DNA from: Strongylocentrotus purpuratus
Taxonomy: Eukaryota; Echinodermata; Echinoidea; Camarodonta; Strongylocentrotidae
NCBI RefSeq assembly: GCF_000002235.5
Contig: NW_022145609.1
Location: 39,490,630 to 39,554,629, forward strand
Direction: 5' to 3'
DNA: 64,000 nucleotides
Both the position numbers and the translations under genes were made by a program. This document shows positions 49,101 through 59,388 of this stretch, piece after piece; position 1 is the stretch's first letter, and the number at the start of each line of letters is the position of its first letter. The notes beneath the pieces are model-generated. The model saw only the letters and a program-made list of their open reading frames with translations. It had not been told where the DNA came from and did no database searches.

Positions 49101-52100
49101 TGACCATCTTGATATACAGACAGATGATTAAAATAATCCCCATATGCAGAGCAGCATCATCATGACATTTACATAGTGTACAATACAACGTGTCGTTATG
49201 GATTTTGATGACCAAATAAACAACAAATATTAGATTAAAGGTTTTTCGTTTGTTTACAACAATGACATCACAGAAACAACATATTACGTGTTCGGATGTA
49301 GGCATATAGACGTCAGATGACCTGTGGTACTAAAGCCGCTCCTTCCTATGAACGCTGAGTTGTAGCCTTCCTCTAATGTTATACCAGTCTGAGATTCGAT
49401 GTACGCCAGGAATTTAGACTGGGTATGAATTGTTAGATCTAGAATGGAATTATACAAATAATCAAAAGAAATTACAATTCACATAACATTGAGGAAGTGC
49501 GTGAAAGGCTACAGACGAATAAAATGATGGGGCATGTAATTAGAAAAATTCATTAAAAAAAACAATTCAGTAATGAATAAATATATAATCCAAGAAGCCG
49601 GGGAGGGAGATCGTGGTAGCTTCGACAGTATGAAAACATACACTTTTAAGAAAATAAAATAACACATATTTATATATAAACAGTGCGTCCCAGATAAAAC
49701 GAAACCCAGAATTATCGATGTTTTATCATAACTTAATCACAATTATAATTAATAAATGACACATATTTGGAAGGCTTAGATCCTCCTCTTTCATTTGATG
49801 CAACTCATAATCATGCATATTTCACGCACGAGTGATTAAAATCAATTTTAAGAGAGGAAAACAAAAAGTCATTTGGCGGACGATATCTGAATTTCTAACA
49901 GAAAAACACATTTCTAGAAAGTTGAGTTTCTGCCCTTTCATATGACACCTCAATCAGGAAAAATGAGTTAGGAATAAAAAAGTTCTGTTTGTTTAAAGTA
50001 GAGCTTGCATTTTCATAAATTTATTAAACGAATTCGTTTTCACTGGCTACCTGCCGTATCAACAAACGAAATTTACAAAAGACCTAACTCCATTTCGTTG
50101 ACAATCAGCCGTAGACGAAAGACTTCATGCATGGCGGATTGTCAACGAAACGGAGTTAAGTCTTTTGTCAATTCTGATTTTTGCTACGGCGGGCAGCCAG
50201 TGAAAACGAATTTGTTTGCTAAAATAAGGGCTACTTTAAACAAACAGAACTTTGTCATTCCTTGCTCATTTTTCCTGATTGAGGTGTCACATGAAAGGGC
50301 AGAAACCCAACTTTCTAGAAATGTGATTTTCCCTTTGAAATTCAGATACCGCCCGCCAAACGCTTTGCAGTTGATGGAAGGTTATTTTATTCTGAAGGCA
50401 ACAAAACAGCCCCGCCCACACTATATAAAAAAGGCTTGTCTTCAACGGACGCCCTTGTACAATACAGTCTTTGTGGTCCTATGAGGGATAAAACGTAATA
50501 TATTAACATTAACATACAGCAAAATTCAAAGGTATGAATACATACAATTCAGTTATATAGACCATTAATCTGTGTAAAATCGTAAAACATCGTACCACCA
50601 ATAAAATTAACAAGTGCGAGTTTAGGATTTCACTTCGTGTAAATGCACATACGCCACTCAAATACTATAAAAAGGATCGCATTGCAAGAACCCATTACAC
50701 ACTTAAATTCTGCCAATATCCATAGGGACATCAATAATTGTTTAACAAGCATATAAGTAGGATACATGTTCATATATATAACAATAAATAAATGTAACAT
50801 TTATGAGGATAATCGAATGATTAATTCACATGTAACTCAATTGCCCACTATGCACGTGCACCACTTGTGACTTCTCTGCAGTAATGTCTTCTCCAGTAAT
50901 GTGAAAGCTGTCACCTCCTGCAACCGAATCCAAGCCAAGGTCATTGTCCAGCGTGCACTCAAGCCATTGCAAGAGAGGCCTGAGTGTACACTGAACAATA
51001 GCCTGCAACAAACCCAGGTCCAGCCACAGGAGGCAACAATCTCACATTACTACATATACATCATAATGAGTTGTAACAAATGAAAAAGGAGGATCTAAGC
51101 TGTCCAGATATGTGTCATTTATTAAATATAAATGTGATTAAGTTATGATGAAACAATATTCTCGGTTTCGTTTTTTCTGGGACGCACTGTATATAGGCCT
51201 ATGCAGGATTGACTGTTATGGTAAACGTGCTATCACCAGATGATTGTTCGCTGTGTTAAATCAACAGGAGCAATAATCAAGTAATATTTCTTCAACCTCT
51301 TCCTGAAATGTAAATCACAGATCTAGTTTAATTCGTTAGAAGTAATATCCAACCACGTCAAAATCCTTACCCGAAATGGTCATTCCTTGTTCAGTGTGAC
51401 CAGAACCGTTCCGGAATGCACGATTAAGAGAGCCGTTTTCGGCGTCAACCCAAAATATGAGGTCCTCCTCTGGGCTATAGGCCACAGCTACAGGACGATG
51501 TACATTCGAGATTGGTAGCGGGCGGAAATCTAAGGAATCTGCACTGCTTTCGAAGATAGCCCCAGCTTCCTCATCACACACAAAAATCATAGGTGCATAT
51601 TTCGATTCTGTTTAGTATAAAAAGTGAGAGAGACCTTCAAATATTTCCAACTACCTATCAAAGTCGTTAAAGTTTTGATTAATAATTTCCAACGTACTGC
51701 ACATAAAAAAGAAAAATATAGAAGCTGAAACCCAGACTTGTGCATGGCTCTAAGAAACGTTTACGTGTAAAGTCCAATATTTTATTTTCACGAACACTAA
51801 GTATTAAACACTTGAACACTCCCGATCTCTCAATGCCACGATAAATGACTAGATGGAAATTGTGATTCCGAAGAATCCTACAGCTTCCTACCAAAGTGAG
51901 AAAGACACATATAGAGAGGGATTCTGCACAGGGCCTATTATATTATTAAATATAGGTTCCTTAGACAATTATGGACCCCCATAAAAAAAATTGAAAGAAA
52001 GAAAATAAAAGAATTAAAGAGAGAAGAGTGAATTAAACTTTATCTTTCTTGCCCTACGTCATGCCCAATGCCTTGACCAACACTTTATTTCAATAAACAT

Positions 52101-55100
52101 TATACAGATTGCATATGACATTTAATACATCGCATCACTTTAGTTTATTTGTACTTACTCGAAGATCAATGACTAAGAAGCAAGGGAAAGGAGGATATGA
52201 GGGAGCCTGAGGAAAATGCAGATTATTGGTTGTAGGCTCCAGAGGTTCTACAAGTTTGTAAATCTAACAGAGTTGTGGGAATCAACAAGAAACAAGGTAT
52301 AGAAGTGATAGTAAGCTATTGGCCTACCTGAATTACATTTAGATCCACTGAATCCCTCAGGACAGATGCATATGGAGCCTCTTTCAGACGGAGCACATGT
52401 CCCTCCGTTCACGCATCTGTTAGTACATGCATCTGCGACAAAAGACAGAAACTGGTAAGAAAAAATATCTTTTCTCCGGAGATCCGACATATAATTTTTG
52501 CCCTGGTAACCCTTGTCAAAATTACAGTGTTAGGTTAAGTGTAACGATAGGGTTACGTGTAACAATTGGGTTTTAGGTTAGGGTTAAAATTTAGTCCAAA
52601 GTTGAAATAAGGACTTCGGTTAGGGTAAAAATTTACCGCTCATGACTTACCGTAAGAGCCTGTGTCATACTACCATTTTCCAAGATCAAAACAAAATCAT
52701 ATTTTAAATATCATCCTGGTATAGCACACGACATCTTTATGACATTCTCTATTAATATGACGAAGATAACAATCCGATTTTTTTCTTCATCAACGTTTGT
52801 AATATTGAGTAGGATCATATTGGGATAACAAAACATCGGGCTTATATTGGCAACATTATTGCTTCGAGCATGAAGATTTGAAACCCCAAATATTTCACAT
52901 TAAAATTTATGTCTATTATTAAAGAAAAATCATATTTTGAGTATCATTTGGGCTCACCATATTCCAACATTATAACGTATATCATAAAGATATGATAAAT
53001 ACGCTATTTTGCATATCAACAGTTTTCATGTCTACCAAAAGCTATTCGTCCTTTACGTCTGTAGTGGCGGGTGTTTTAGATATAGATCACCATGTAAAAC
53101 AAAACATTTTTCTTGTAAACGATGTATTCTTCACCAATGCTACTTGAGGTAGCTAATATTACATGTAGGTTGTGCATCATTCTCCCTTCCCCCTGAAATC
53201 ACGCCATTTACATGCACCTCACTCTCATTTACCTTCTCAGAATCTATCTCTCGTGCTTTTATGTTCTGTTGCCGTTATGAATACATGGGGTATTAACAAG
53301 GATTAGGTTTAAATATTAAATATAACACGATGGCAAAGCCTTTCGAGAAATCTACTTGAGGGGTCTTTCAATCCCATAAGGCATATCTCATGTAAATCAT
53401 GTCAAACGTTACGTTATTATTATTGTAATTTTTGCACATATCGATAGGTGATAGAAAAAGCTATTGACATTTATAAAATGATTTTGTGAATGTCTTTATT
53501 GATCATCTTATTATGAAATAATCTTCTTACTATGAAATCATGTTGACACAGTACAATGTCTCTTAAAGGCAAACACGTCGGCTATTTAAGTATTTACCAA
53601 TCTATAACAGTTCAAGCGAATGAAAAAAGATTGTGCTGCTTCTTTTATACTTACCAATTTCACATCTTGACCCAAGGAATCCAAAAGGGCAAGAACATTT
53701 TACAGATGTCAAACTTCTCACACAGCTACCGTTATTAAGACATCTATTTGCGCATACATCTGTATTGGAGAGTTATTAAGAATTTAAGGAGAAAAAAAAG
53801 AGAAGAAAAAATATAATAAAAATAAAACATAATAAATGAGAGTAACATGTAATAAAATATCATGATCATGATCATAAAATATTTCATAAAAATAGGTCAT
53901 ATTCAAAAGATAGAGAAACTAAACAGGGGTAAGGTTACGTATAAAACTACGACAAATGCCGCCAATAAAAGTCATGGGGGAAACGACGACTTAATCATGC
54001 TTTACATAAATCATGCTGCATTCTAAAAAAGTCCTTTTCAAAAGGAATATAACACATATCGGTTTTAGGTGCCAATTTATTTTCTTGAAAAATACCGCGT
54101 AACGGTCCAATTGCTGTTGTTTATTGTTATTATTTCAGTAAATAATGATATCATACGTTTCCTGCTTCATATTTTCTGCATTTTAAGAGTTCTTATCTTT
54201 GGTTTGCATAGCTGTGACAATGCACTACACATCGGTTACATTGGCAGTTAGAGCAGGATTGAGGTTTATCATATAGTCAGAAAGGTCAAATGTTCTCGTC
54301 TAATTCCACGGAGTCACATATCAATTCAAAGCTGACAATCTTCTCTTTTAGAATAAGACATTCCATTACGAAAGCGGCTTCGAGAAGAGCCATTTCGGAA
54401 ATGGACATTATATTGAGACTATTTTGTCGAATTAAAATTGTAGAAAATAGTAATAATAATAAGCTTACCTATATAAATGTGAACTTCAACCGGCAGACTG
54501 AATAAAGAGGGCAACGTTTTAACCTCCCCTGAAGAAGAATCAACAAATATGACTAATCCGCTGTTGATATCACTAAAGTAGACGTCATCATAATGGAGAG
54601 CAAGGCCAAAAGGGAATAAATTAAGTGTTGAACCTGCTGTGACGGAGAGCAGAATTATCCGATCGGTGCTGTTATCGGGATCCATAGACTCTATTTTGTC
54701 TAAAGAGTCGTCTGCCCAGTATAGGCGTTGCTCTGTGAAAGAGGGTAAACACAAATTGCGCTAGCATACGCCATTACCTTAAGGCCCTTTTACACTTTCA
54801 CGGATCGCATCACGGATCATCCCGGATCTTAATCCGGGGTGTTCCGGCGATTTCTTCTCGATGCCGGTGTGGATACGTTCCGAACTGGGTGTATACACGG
54901 GCAAGTACGGTGTCTCCACGGACAGACAAGGTAGCAACGCGGACCACGCCGGAAACGCATACGGAGCTAACACGGATTTCAAGGAAGAGCACGAAGGCTA
55001 CTGGGTACTTTTACGGTCCTTACACGGAGGTGTACGTTGTCTATTGGGATATCTCCGGAATGTTGACGGGTGACTTGAGCTTGTAGGCGCTCATTTGATC

Positions 55101-56179
55101 ATTTATCTTCTCGGCAAAATATACGGAATTTCAAACCCGGATGAAACCGGTGTTAATACGGACCTCCCGGTGTCTACACGGAATGTCCCGGATGTATTCG
55201 GCGGCTACACGGAGGTACACGGTGCCTACAGGGAAGAGGACGCATTGTTTTTCATCCGTGAACTCTGGGATGAAAAATTAAGCAAGCTTAATTTTTTCCC
55301 CGGATATGCCGGTACGCCAAGGATCACGCCGGATGCCTCCCCGGTGTATACACGGTAATGCCGGAGATAACACGGATGATCCCGGAGCGACGATCCGGGA
55401 TGGTCCGTGATGCGATCCGTGAAAGTGTAAAAGGGCCTTTAGAATGACATGCAAAAGTTTTTATTTTCATTTCCCTCATTTCACGCGAAAGTCATCATGT
55501 AGGGCCACATGAAAGTAAATACGACCGACGTTCCCCAATGCTAAGTTGCAACAAATCAAACGACAATAACCGCTCTGTGGCAGGAAATTGTAAAACATTT
55601 ATGGTTATACAACTCTCTCGTCAACGAACCGATAGAAGCAAACAATTTTGTTTTGGCCGATTTTTACATTTTTATCATAATCCGTAATGCGATCACGACT
55701 CATACTCACACACGCACTCACACACACACACACACACATGAAGGTTATATAAACAAAATCTGGTCACGCAATTCTGAAAAGTAAACTACATTACAGGTGG
55801 ATTAACATAACTGTGACAATAACAGTAAAACTATCAAAGTACACTTAAGATATTACCAGGTTTTGACATCCGTTTATAGGGTGGTCTCTGCATTTTCGTA
55901 ATGACACTTTCACCCCCAAAAAAAAAGAACTAAAGATAGTAAAGATACAAGCATGCAAGCTGAATTTGCGTTTGACAAATTATTCACTCAGGCCAACTGT
56001 CTTGGTACCAGAGTAGCGTACTAATTTTGAAAATAAAAGTAAAACATTTACCTTGGAAATTGAAGGCTATGCCACTTGGCGATGCGATATCTGTGTCGAT
56101 GAGAACAACGTCATTAGTCCCATCAGTGTTCACGCTTCTGATAGCAGGTGAAGACAGACGCGTTGTAATATAAAGCTTT
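45985..56179 (-). CDS. LDL-receptor-related protein (LRP-like) gene, partial, nine exons
   Basis: Nine exons read on the minus strand as one multidomain receptor ectodomain: 56179-56052, 54732-54469, 53759-53655, 52432-52328, 51607-51371, 49438-49322, 47939-47817, 47462-47208, 46137-45985. In order they encode YWTD (class B) repeats, two six-cysteine EGF modules, a second YWTD propeller and an LDL class A module. All internal junctions fit phase 1, the usual phase for shuffled extracellular modules. Donors are mostly strong (GTGAGT, GTAAGT, GTAAGC). Members of this family bind ligands at the cell surface and are endocytosed or signal. Signal peptide, start, transmembrane segment and cytoplasmic tail lie outside what I can see. 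An exon between 51371 and 49438 could have been missed. The member (LRP1/2, LRP4 or LRP5/6 type) cannot be decided. Confidence 0.85.
46138..47207. other. LRP-like intron with AAT/ATG microsatellite
   Basis: About 1.07 kb. The part at 46150-46310 is a degenerate AAT/ATG/ATT repeat. I see no further exon or recognisable element in the rest. Confidence 0.6.
47208..47462 (-). CDS. LRP-like exon 8: YWTD repeats closing the propeller
   Basis: 85 codons. SRLFMLDDMKGTVES completes the blade begun in exon 7; EPVDVEWYGGSPLWTDDSSY is a clear class B repeat with WTD; GIHVYYG closes the propeller. Acceptor GGGTTGCTGTAG and donor ATG/GTGAGT, phase 1-1. Confidence 0.9.
47817..47939 (-). CDS. LRP-like exon 7: YWTD linker
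   Basis: 41 codons: VYALQNGTIPAILRKK, then SLLSPLSMAFDRHG, the strand that leads into the next blade. Donor GTGAGA. The acceptor lies at TTATCTTCCAGAG; taking the second AG gives phase 1, taking the first gives phase 2 and an exon start at 47941. Confidence 0.75.
48033..48995. mobile_element. CAGT-ended non-autonomous element with TA duplication
   Basis: Left end CAGTCTGTATAAAAA after TA; right end, reverse complemented, CAGTGCGTATCAAAAAACG, followed by TA. Subterminal segments are also inverted: CTTGTACCAAGTGTGGGCTG near 48212 and its partner near 48830. CAGT ends with TA duplications are typical of the Tc1/mariner superfamily. No transposase frame is visible. The element lies within an LRP-like intron. 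Confidence 0.75.
49322..49438 (-). CDS. LRP-like exon 6: YWTD repeat
   Basis: 39 codons reading LTIHTQSKFLAYIESQTG, then EEGYNSAFIGRSGFSTTG. The FLAYIES segment sits where YWTD normally is, so the motif is weak. Acceptor ATTCCATTCTAG and donor ACAG/GTCATC, phase 1-1. This exon is too short to stand out as an open frame. Confidence 0.75.
49682..51192. mobile_element. Palindromic mariner-like foldback element
   Basis: Ends are CAGTGCGTCCCAGATAAAAC on the left and, reverse complemented, CAGTGCGTCCCAGAAAAAAC on the right, followed by TA on the right and AA on the left. The arms are very long: 49682-50126 is inverted at 50127-50400 and 51035-51192. The right arm is interrupted by about 635 bp (50400-51035) with no counterpart on the left. 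No transposase is seen. Confidence 0.78.
50400..51035. other. Segment present in only one arm of the palindromic element
   Basis: Starts near GCTTTGCAGTTGATGGAAGG and includes CTATATAAAAAAGGC. It is either an insertion in the right arm or a segment lost from the left. I recognise no protein in it. Confidence 0.5.
51371..51607 (-). CDS. LRP-like exon 5: start of second YWTD propeller
   Basis: 79 codons. SKYAPMIFVCDEEAGAIF begins a propeller (first blade motif), HRPVAVAYSPEEDLIFWVDA gives a typical class B repeat, and NGSLNRAFRNGSG follows. Acceptor AAACAG and donor GG/GTAAGG, phase 1-1. Confidence 0.88.
52328..52432 (-). CDS. LRP-like exon 4: EGF module
   Basis: 35 codons, a second EGF-like domain of the same length as the previous exon: ACTNRCVNGGTC, then CICPEGFSGSKC, six cysteines. 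Acceptor TTTTGTCGCAG and donor CAG/GTAGGC. Phase 1-1. Equal length and layout suggest tandem exon duplication with exon 3. Confidence 0.92.
52433..53654. other. LRP-like intron, no element recognised
   Basis: AT-rich intron between the two EGF exons. Two GGTTAGGGT words near 52570-52630 occur in a degenerate AT-rich context. I see no repeat boundary or coding exon. Confidence 0.55.
53655..53759 (-). CDS. LRP-like exon 3: EGF module
   Basis: 35 codons forming one complete EGF-like domain: VCANRCLNNGSC, then KCSCPFGFLGSRCE, six cysteines with normal spacing. Acceptor CCAATACAG and donor GTAAGT. The exon is symmetric phase 1-1, so the module is one exon. Confidence 0.92.
54469..54732 (-). CDS. 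LRP-like exon 2: YWTD repeats
   Basis: 88 codons. It starts QRLYWADDSLDKIESMD, a clear YWTD-type motif, then FPFGLALHYDDVYFSD, a second class B repeat, and ends in VEVHIYIG. Acceptor CTCTTTCACAG and donor GTAAGC are both good. The exon is phase 1 at both ends. Confidence 0.88.
54779..55441. mobile_element. MITE with inverted repeats and TTA duplication
   Basis: The element is 54782-55438. Both ends read AGGCCCTTTTACACTTTCAC inward and stay inverted for nearly 50 bp. TTA flanks it on both sides (54779-54781 and 55439-55441). A 3-bp TTA duplication suits the PIF/Harbinger superfamily; that assignment is inferred. The interior is GC-rich, with repeated words of the ACACGGAGGT and CCGGTGTATACACGG kind, unlike its AT-rich surroundings. 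Its open frames are chance. Confidence 0.85.
55709..55739. repeat. (CA)n microsatellite
   Basis: CACACACGCACTCACACA followed by an uninterrupted CA run, inside the intron between the first two LRP-like exons seen. Confidence 0.9.
56052..56179 (-). CDS. LRP-like exon 1 (of those seen): YWTD repeat
   Basis: Reads KLYITTRLSSPAIRSV, then NTDGTNDVVLIDTDI and SPSGIAFNFQ, the pattern of an LDLR class B repeat ending in a P-x-G-[IL]-A strand. The donor is GTAAAT, phase 1. The acceptor is probably TTACTAG, giving phase 2 for the 5' side; an alternative acceptor six bases downstream gives phase 0. The next exon continues the repeat with RLYWADD. Confidence 0.75.
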
Positions 56180-56765
56180 CTAGTAAAATTGATGTAGATA
56201 GAAATTGATGTGAATGATAAAACTAATAATGCTCATTTGTGTTAGTAGTAGCTCTATACAGAGCGAATTTATTTTCCATTTCTTTTCACATGATATAAAC
56301 AATAACAAACAATAATAAACGCAATAATATAACAGAAACAAGCATTGAAATATCTTTGACATTGTTTTTTTAGTCATTGTAATGCAAAATGATTTAATTA
56401 CAAGAAATGAAGAAAAAAAAACGAACCTAGTTGAAAACAAAGCTTGTTAGATGAAGGCTCGCAGAATAATAATTATACTTCATACATTTATAACCTAATT
56501 TTGAAGAAAAAAATTACGGAATCAAAAAAAAAAAAAAAAAAAATTATGACAGACAATAGAAAAACAAACGATTAAACGAGACAAATAAAACAATCAGAAA
56601 CAATAGCAGAATGACAAGATAATAATGATAAATGAAGAATATAAGAATGAGAATGAGAGAGTAAAAAACAGAAAAGGGGGAAAACATGCAGGAAGAGAAA
56701 AAGAAAACAGAGAGAGGGGGTAGAGGGAGACAGAGAAAGAGAGGGAGACAGAGAAAGAGACAGAA
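56180..56765. other. Intron or upstream region, poly-A and purine-rich tract
   Basis: Contains an A-run at about 56525-56543 and an AG-rich stretch at 56640-56765. Whether further 5' exons of the LRP-like gene lie to the right is unknown; I see none up to 64000. Confidence 0.5.
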
Positions 56766-56924
56766 GGCGCATTTATACTGTCAAATACCTCATTTTGAAA
56801 AGTCGCGATGTTTCGCGCAGCCGTTTACACTTGTGCGGAAACATCACCGACTGAAAAGCTCAGTGATGTTTTGGCGTGTTTCAGTTGGTAATGCGCATGC
56901 GCGGCACTCCGATGCAAACACTTT

Positions 56925-57060
56925 CCTCTTTCTATCTTTCCTTGTTATTTTTTGTTTTTCCTTCTATCACCTTCTCTTATGTTATTCTTTATCACTTCAT
57001 TCTATCACTTTCTCTTTCTGTGTTTCCTTATGTTATTCTTTATTATATTCCACATACTAA
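56925..57060. repeat. Pyrimidine-rich minisatellite, proximal block
   Basis: Degenerate copies of the same TTATGTTATTCTTT/CTTTCTCTTTCTGTG unit as at 58410-59130. The two blocks are separated by about 1.3 kb, as if the intervening sequence had been inserted into one minisatellite. Confidence 0.75.
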
Positions 57061-57485
57061 GAATCTTGCTCTACGATTGGTCAAAAGTAAATAACGTGAT
57101 GAAAGATAATTCGCCCATTATTGATGGGAGAAGCAAAAAGTTCGTTACACTGTGTAGATAGTACTACTATCTACACAGTGCAACACACTTTCACTGAAGA
57201 TAGAGGTACTATCTATAAAGGGCAACGCACTTTCACTGAAGATTATCCAAAAGCGCACTAAAACAGGCGTAATTAAGCGCGCATTACCATTGAGCGCAAT
57301 TAAAGAAAACACATGCGCGCACCGTACCCTCAAGGGGTTGGGTTAAACTTAAACTTTTTTGGTATGAATTTGGGCCTAGGTGTCTTTTATGTAAATGCAT
57401 ACACGTCCTTTTCTTTTTGTAGTTAAATTGTTATAGATGTGTAATATAAAGCGAATAATCACCTTTTTGTTTCAGGCGATGGCAA

Positions 57486-57582
57486 ACTATCACTTCCTCG
57501 TCGATCAGCATGTATACGCTATCTTTCCTCAGCTTAGCTTCGGAAAGATAGCTACATCCAGATCGCCTCGGAAGTGATAGTA
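57486..57582. repeat. Inverted repeat 1 of a tandem hairpin pair
   Basis: Arms ACTATCACTTCC..CGATC and GCTATCTTTCC are inverted as GGAAAGATAGC and GATCGCCTCGGAAGTGATAG. Arms are about 48 bp with several mismatches, around a small central loop. Confidence 0.85.
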
Positions 57583-57583
57583 T

Positions 57584-57748
57584 AGTATTAATGACTGCTT
57601 TGAGAGAAATAGTTGTTTTATTACGCTCAAGGGAAGGTTAGAATTGTGCTATTCCCCGAGGCTTGCCGAGGGGAATAGCCCAATTGTAACCTTCCCGAGA
57701 GCGTAATAAAACAACTATTTCTCGAATATTAAAGCAGTCATTAATACT
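57584..57748. repeat. Inverted repeat 2, 165-bp near-perfect hairpin
   Basis: The left arm starts AGTATTAATGACTGCTTT and includes TTGTTTTATTACGCTC; the right arm is its reverse complement, with a few mismatches and a four-base length difference. The loop is GGCTTGCC. The arms are about 78 bp. It is probably a hairpin MITE. Confidence 0.9.
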
Positions 57749-57802
57749 TTTATATGCCGAAAAAAAATAGACTAAAAAATGAAAAATGAAAAATATTTAT
57801 CA

Positions 57803-57887
57803 TTTTGTCGAAGACGGGAGTCGAACCCTTGCGTGCAACAAGTGGTGTACCGAAAACCAACGCCTTAGACCACTCGGCTACGGCCCG
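57803..57887 (-). tRNA. tRNA-Ser/Leu-like sequence, probably SINE head or pseudogene
   Basis: On the minus strand TAGCCGAGTGG (A box) and GGTTCGACTCC (B box) both match the Pol III consensus, and CTTG..CAAG forms a long variable arm of the Ser/Leu kind. The acceptor strands (CGGGCCG and CTTCGAC) do not pair, and the anticodon stem closes imperfectly around TTCGGTA. I judge it a tRNA-derived relic. No SINE body is recognised. Confidence 0.5.
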
Positions 57888-58207
57888 CCTTCAACATGCT
57901 TGGCAGTTTTTTCCAATATATACATTAAAATGGATTGAAACCGGCTTCGCGTGTGATGAATGCTTCGCAAAAGCTCCATATACGGACTCTTCTTTTACTT
58001 TTGCAATGCATATTGGCACGAACTTAGATCAAGATCTATCGGCAGATGTTGTTTTTTGTTTTTGGAAGTTTATTTTCGTCTTCATGTCAACAATGCAAGA
58101 TAAAATTGTCGGTAAGATCGATCGAGATTCAATTGTATTGAAATTACCGACCAATCCTTCGCACACATACGGCATCCTCCATCGCTCAAACCATTTTTTA
58201 ACATGTA

Positions 58208-58302
58208 AACCTATGGGGTAACCATGGAGGCTGACCAACTGTTTTTAATAACCATGGTTATTAAAAATATTGAAATGTTTTATGCATGGTTACCGAGAAT
58301 TT
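58208..58302. repeat. Palindrome centred on CCATGG
   Basis: TTTAATAACCATGGTTATTA at the centre is a perfect palindrome (58242-58267), flanked by inverted GGTAACCATG and CATGGTTACC. Confidence 0.8.
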
Positions 58303-58404
58303 TACAGGAACAGTTGAAGTTTATGAATGCAATTCGACCAATCAGATGGCTGGATTTCTTAAGTGAGGTATATAATTTGTCCCATCACCTTCACCAACGG
58401 TAAT

Positions 58405-59135
58405 TATTTGCTTATTTCTTCCTTTTATCACCTTCTCTTATGTTATTCTTTGTTTTTTAATCATTCTATCACTTTCTCTTTCTGTGTTTCCTCATGTTAT
58501 TCTTTGTTTCTTCCTTCTATCACCTTCTCTTATGTTATTCTTTATCACTTCCTTCTATCACTTTCTCTTTCTGTGTTTCCTTATGTTATTCTTTATTTCT
58601 TCCTTTTATCACCTTCTCTTATGTTATTCTTTGTTTTTTATCATTCTATCACTCCCTCTTTCTGTGTTTCCTTATGTTATTCTTTGTTTCTTCCTTCTAT
58701 CACCTTCTCTTATGTTATTCTTTGTTTATGTTATTCTTTGTTTCTTCCTTCTATCACCTTCTCTTATGTTATTCTTTGTTTTTTAATCATTCTATCACTT
58801 TCTCTTTCTGTCTTTTCTTATGTTATTCTTTGTTTCTTCCTTCTATCACTTTCTCTTTCTGTCTTTCCTTATGTTATTCTTTATTTCTTCCTTCTATCAC
58901 TTTCTCTTTCTGTCTTTCCTTATGTTATTCTTTATTTCTTCCTTCTATCACTTTCTCTTTCTGTCTTTCCTTATGTTATTCTTTGTTTCTTCCTTCTATT
59001 ACTTTCTCTTTCTGTCTATCCTTATGTTATTCTTTGTTTCTTCCTTCTATCACTTTCTCTTTCTGTCTATCCTTATGTTATTCTTAGTTTCTTCCTTCTG
59101 TCACCTTCTCTTATGTTATTCTTTGTATTAATCGT
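58405..59135. repeat. 51-bp pyrimidine-rich minisatellite, distal block
   Basis: Tandem units containing TTATGTTATTCTTT, CTTCCTTCTATCAC and TTTCTCTTTCTGTC. The last five copies are spaced exactly 51 bp apart (58871, 58922, 58973, 59024, 59075); earlier copies are of mixed length. One strand is almost pure pyrimidine. Since 51 is a multiple of three, a 315-codon hydrophobic repetitive frame stays open; it is not a gene. Confidence 0.92.
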
Positions 59136-59388
59136 TCTATCATTGTCTTCAAAAGGACGACATCTAGCCCCGCTCCTCAAGTCACTTTACCTAACATCGC
59201 GATGTTACAACTGCGAGCGTTTATACTTGCCAAACACGCCAAAACACGCCAAAAGATCACACTTCGTTTTGGAATGTTTGGGGCTTGGCGTTTCTGCCGG
59301 TAAAGCGTAGTTGCCCTTGGTAACATCGCGGCCAGGCTCCGGTTTGGCATTTTTTGGCGTGTTTGGAAGACAGTGTAAAGAGAGGGGA

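Larger units (their letters stand above)
56766..59387. mobile_element. Probable member of the GGCGCA-ended element family, composite
   Basis: The left 130 bp (GGCGCATTTATACTGTCAAA, GTCGCGATGTTTCG, GATGTTTTGGCGTGTTTC) and right 210 bp (CCAAACACGCCAAAACACGC, TTTTTTGGCGTGTTTGG, ACAGTGTAAAG) match the two ends of the element at 59451-60426. The interior differs and contains a minisatellite, hairpins and a tRNA-like sequence. The extreme right end is degenerate and I find no clear target duplication, so it may be two separate ends rather than one element. Confidence 0.5.

Noticed and set aside
50005..50484. 159-codon plus-strand frame
   Set aside because: It spans the centre of a palindromic transposable element and has no recognisable domain.
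52520..52640. Interstitial telomere repeat (GGTTAGGGT words)
   Set aside because: Only two isolated TTAGGG words in degenerate sequence; no tandem run.
54779..55358. Several 60-87 codon frames in the GC-rich segment
   Set aside because: They lie within a MITE with inverted ends, overlap on both strands and show no domain.
58363..59310. 315-codon hydrophobic repetitive frame resembling a membrane protein
   Set aside because: It is a 51-bp pyrimidine-rich minisatellite read in frame; other frames are open as well.
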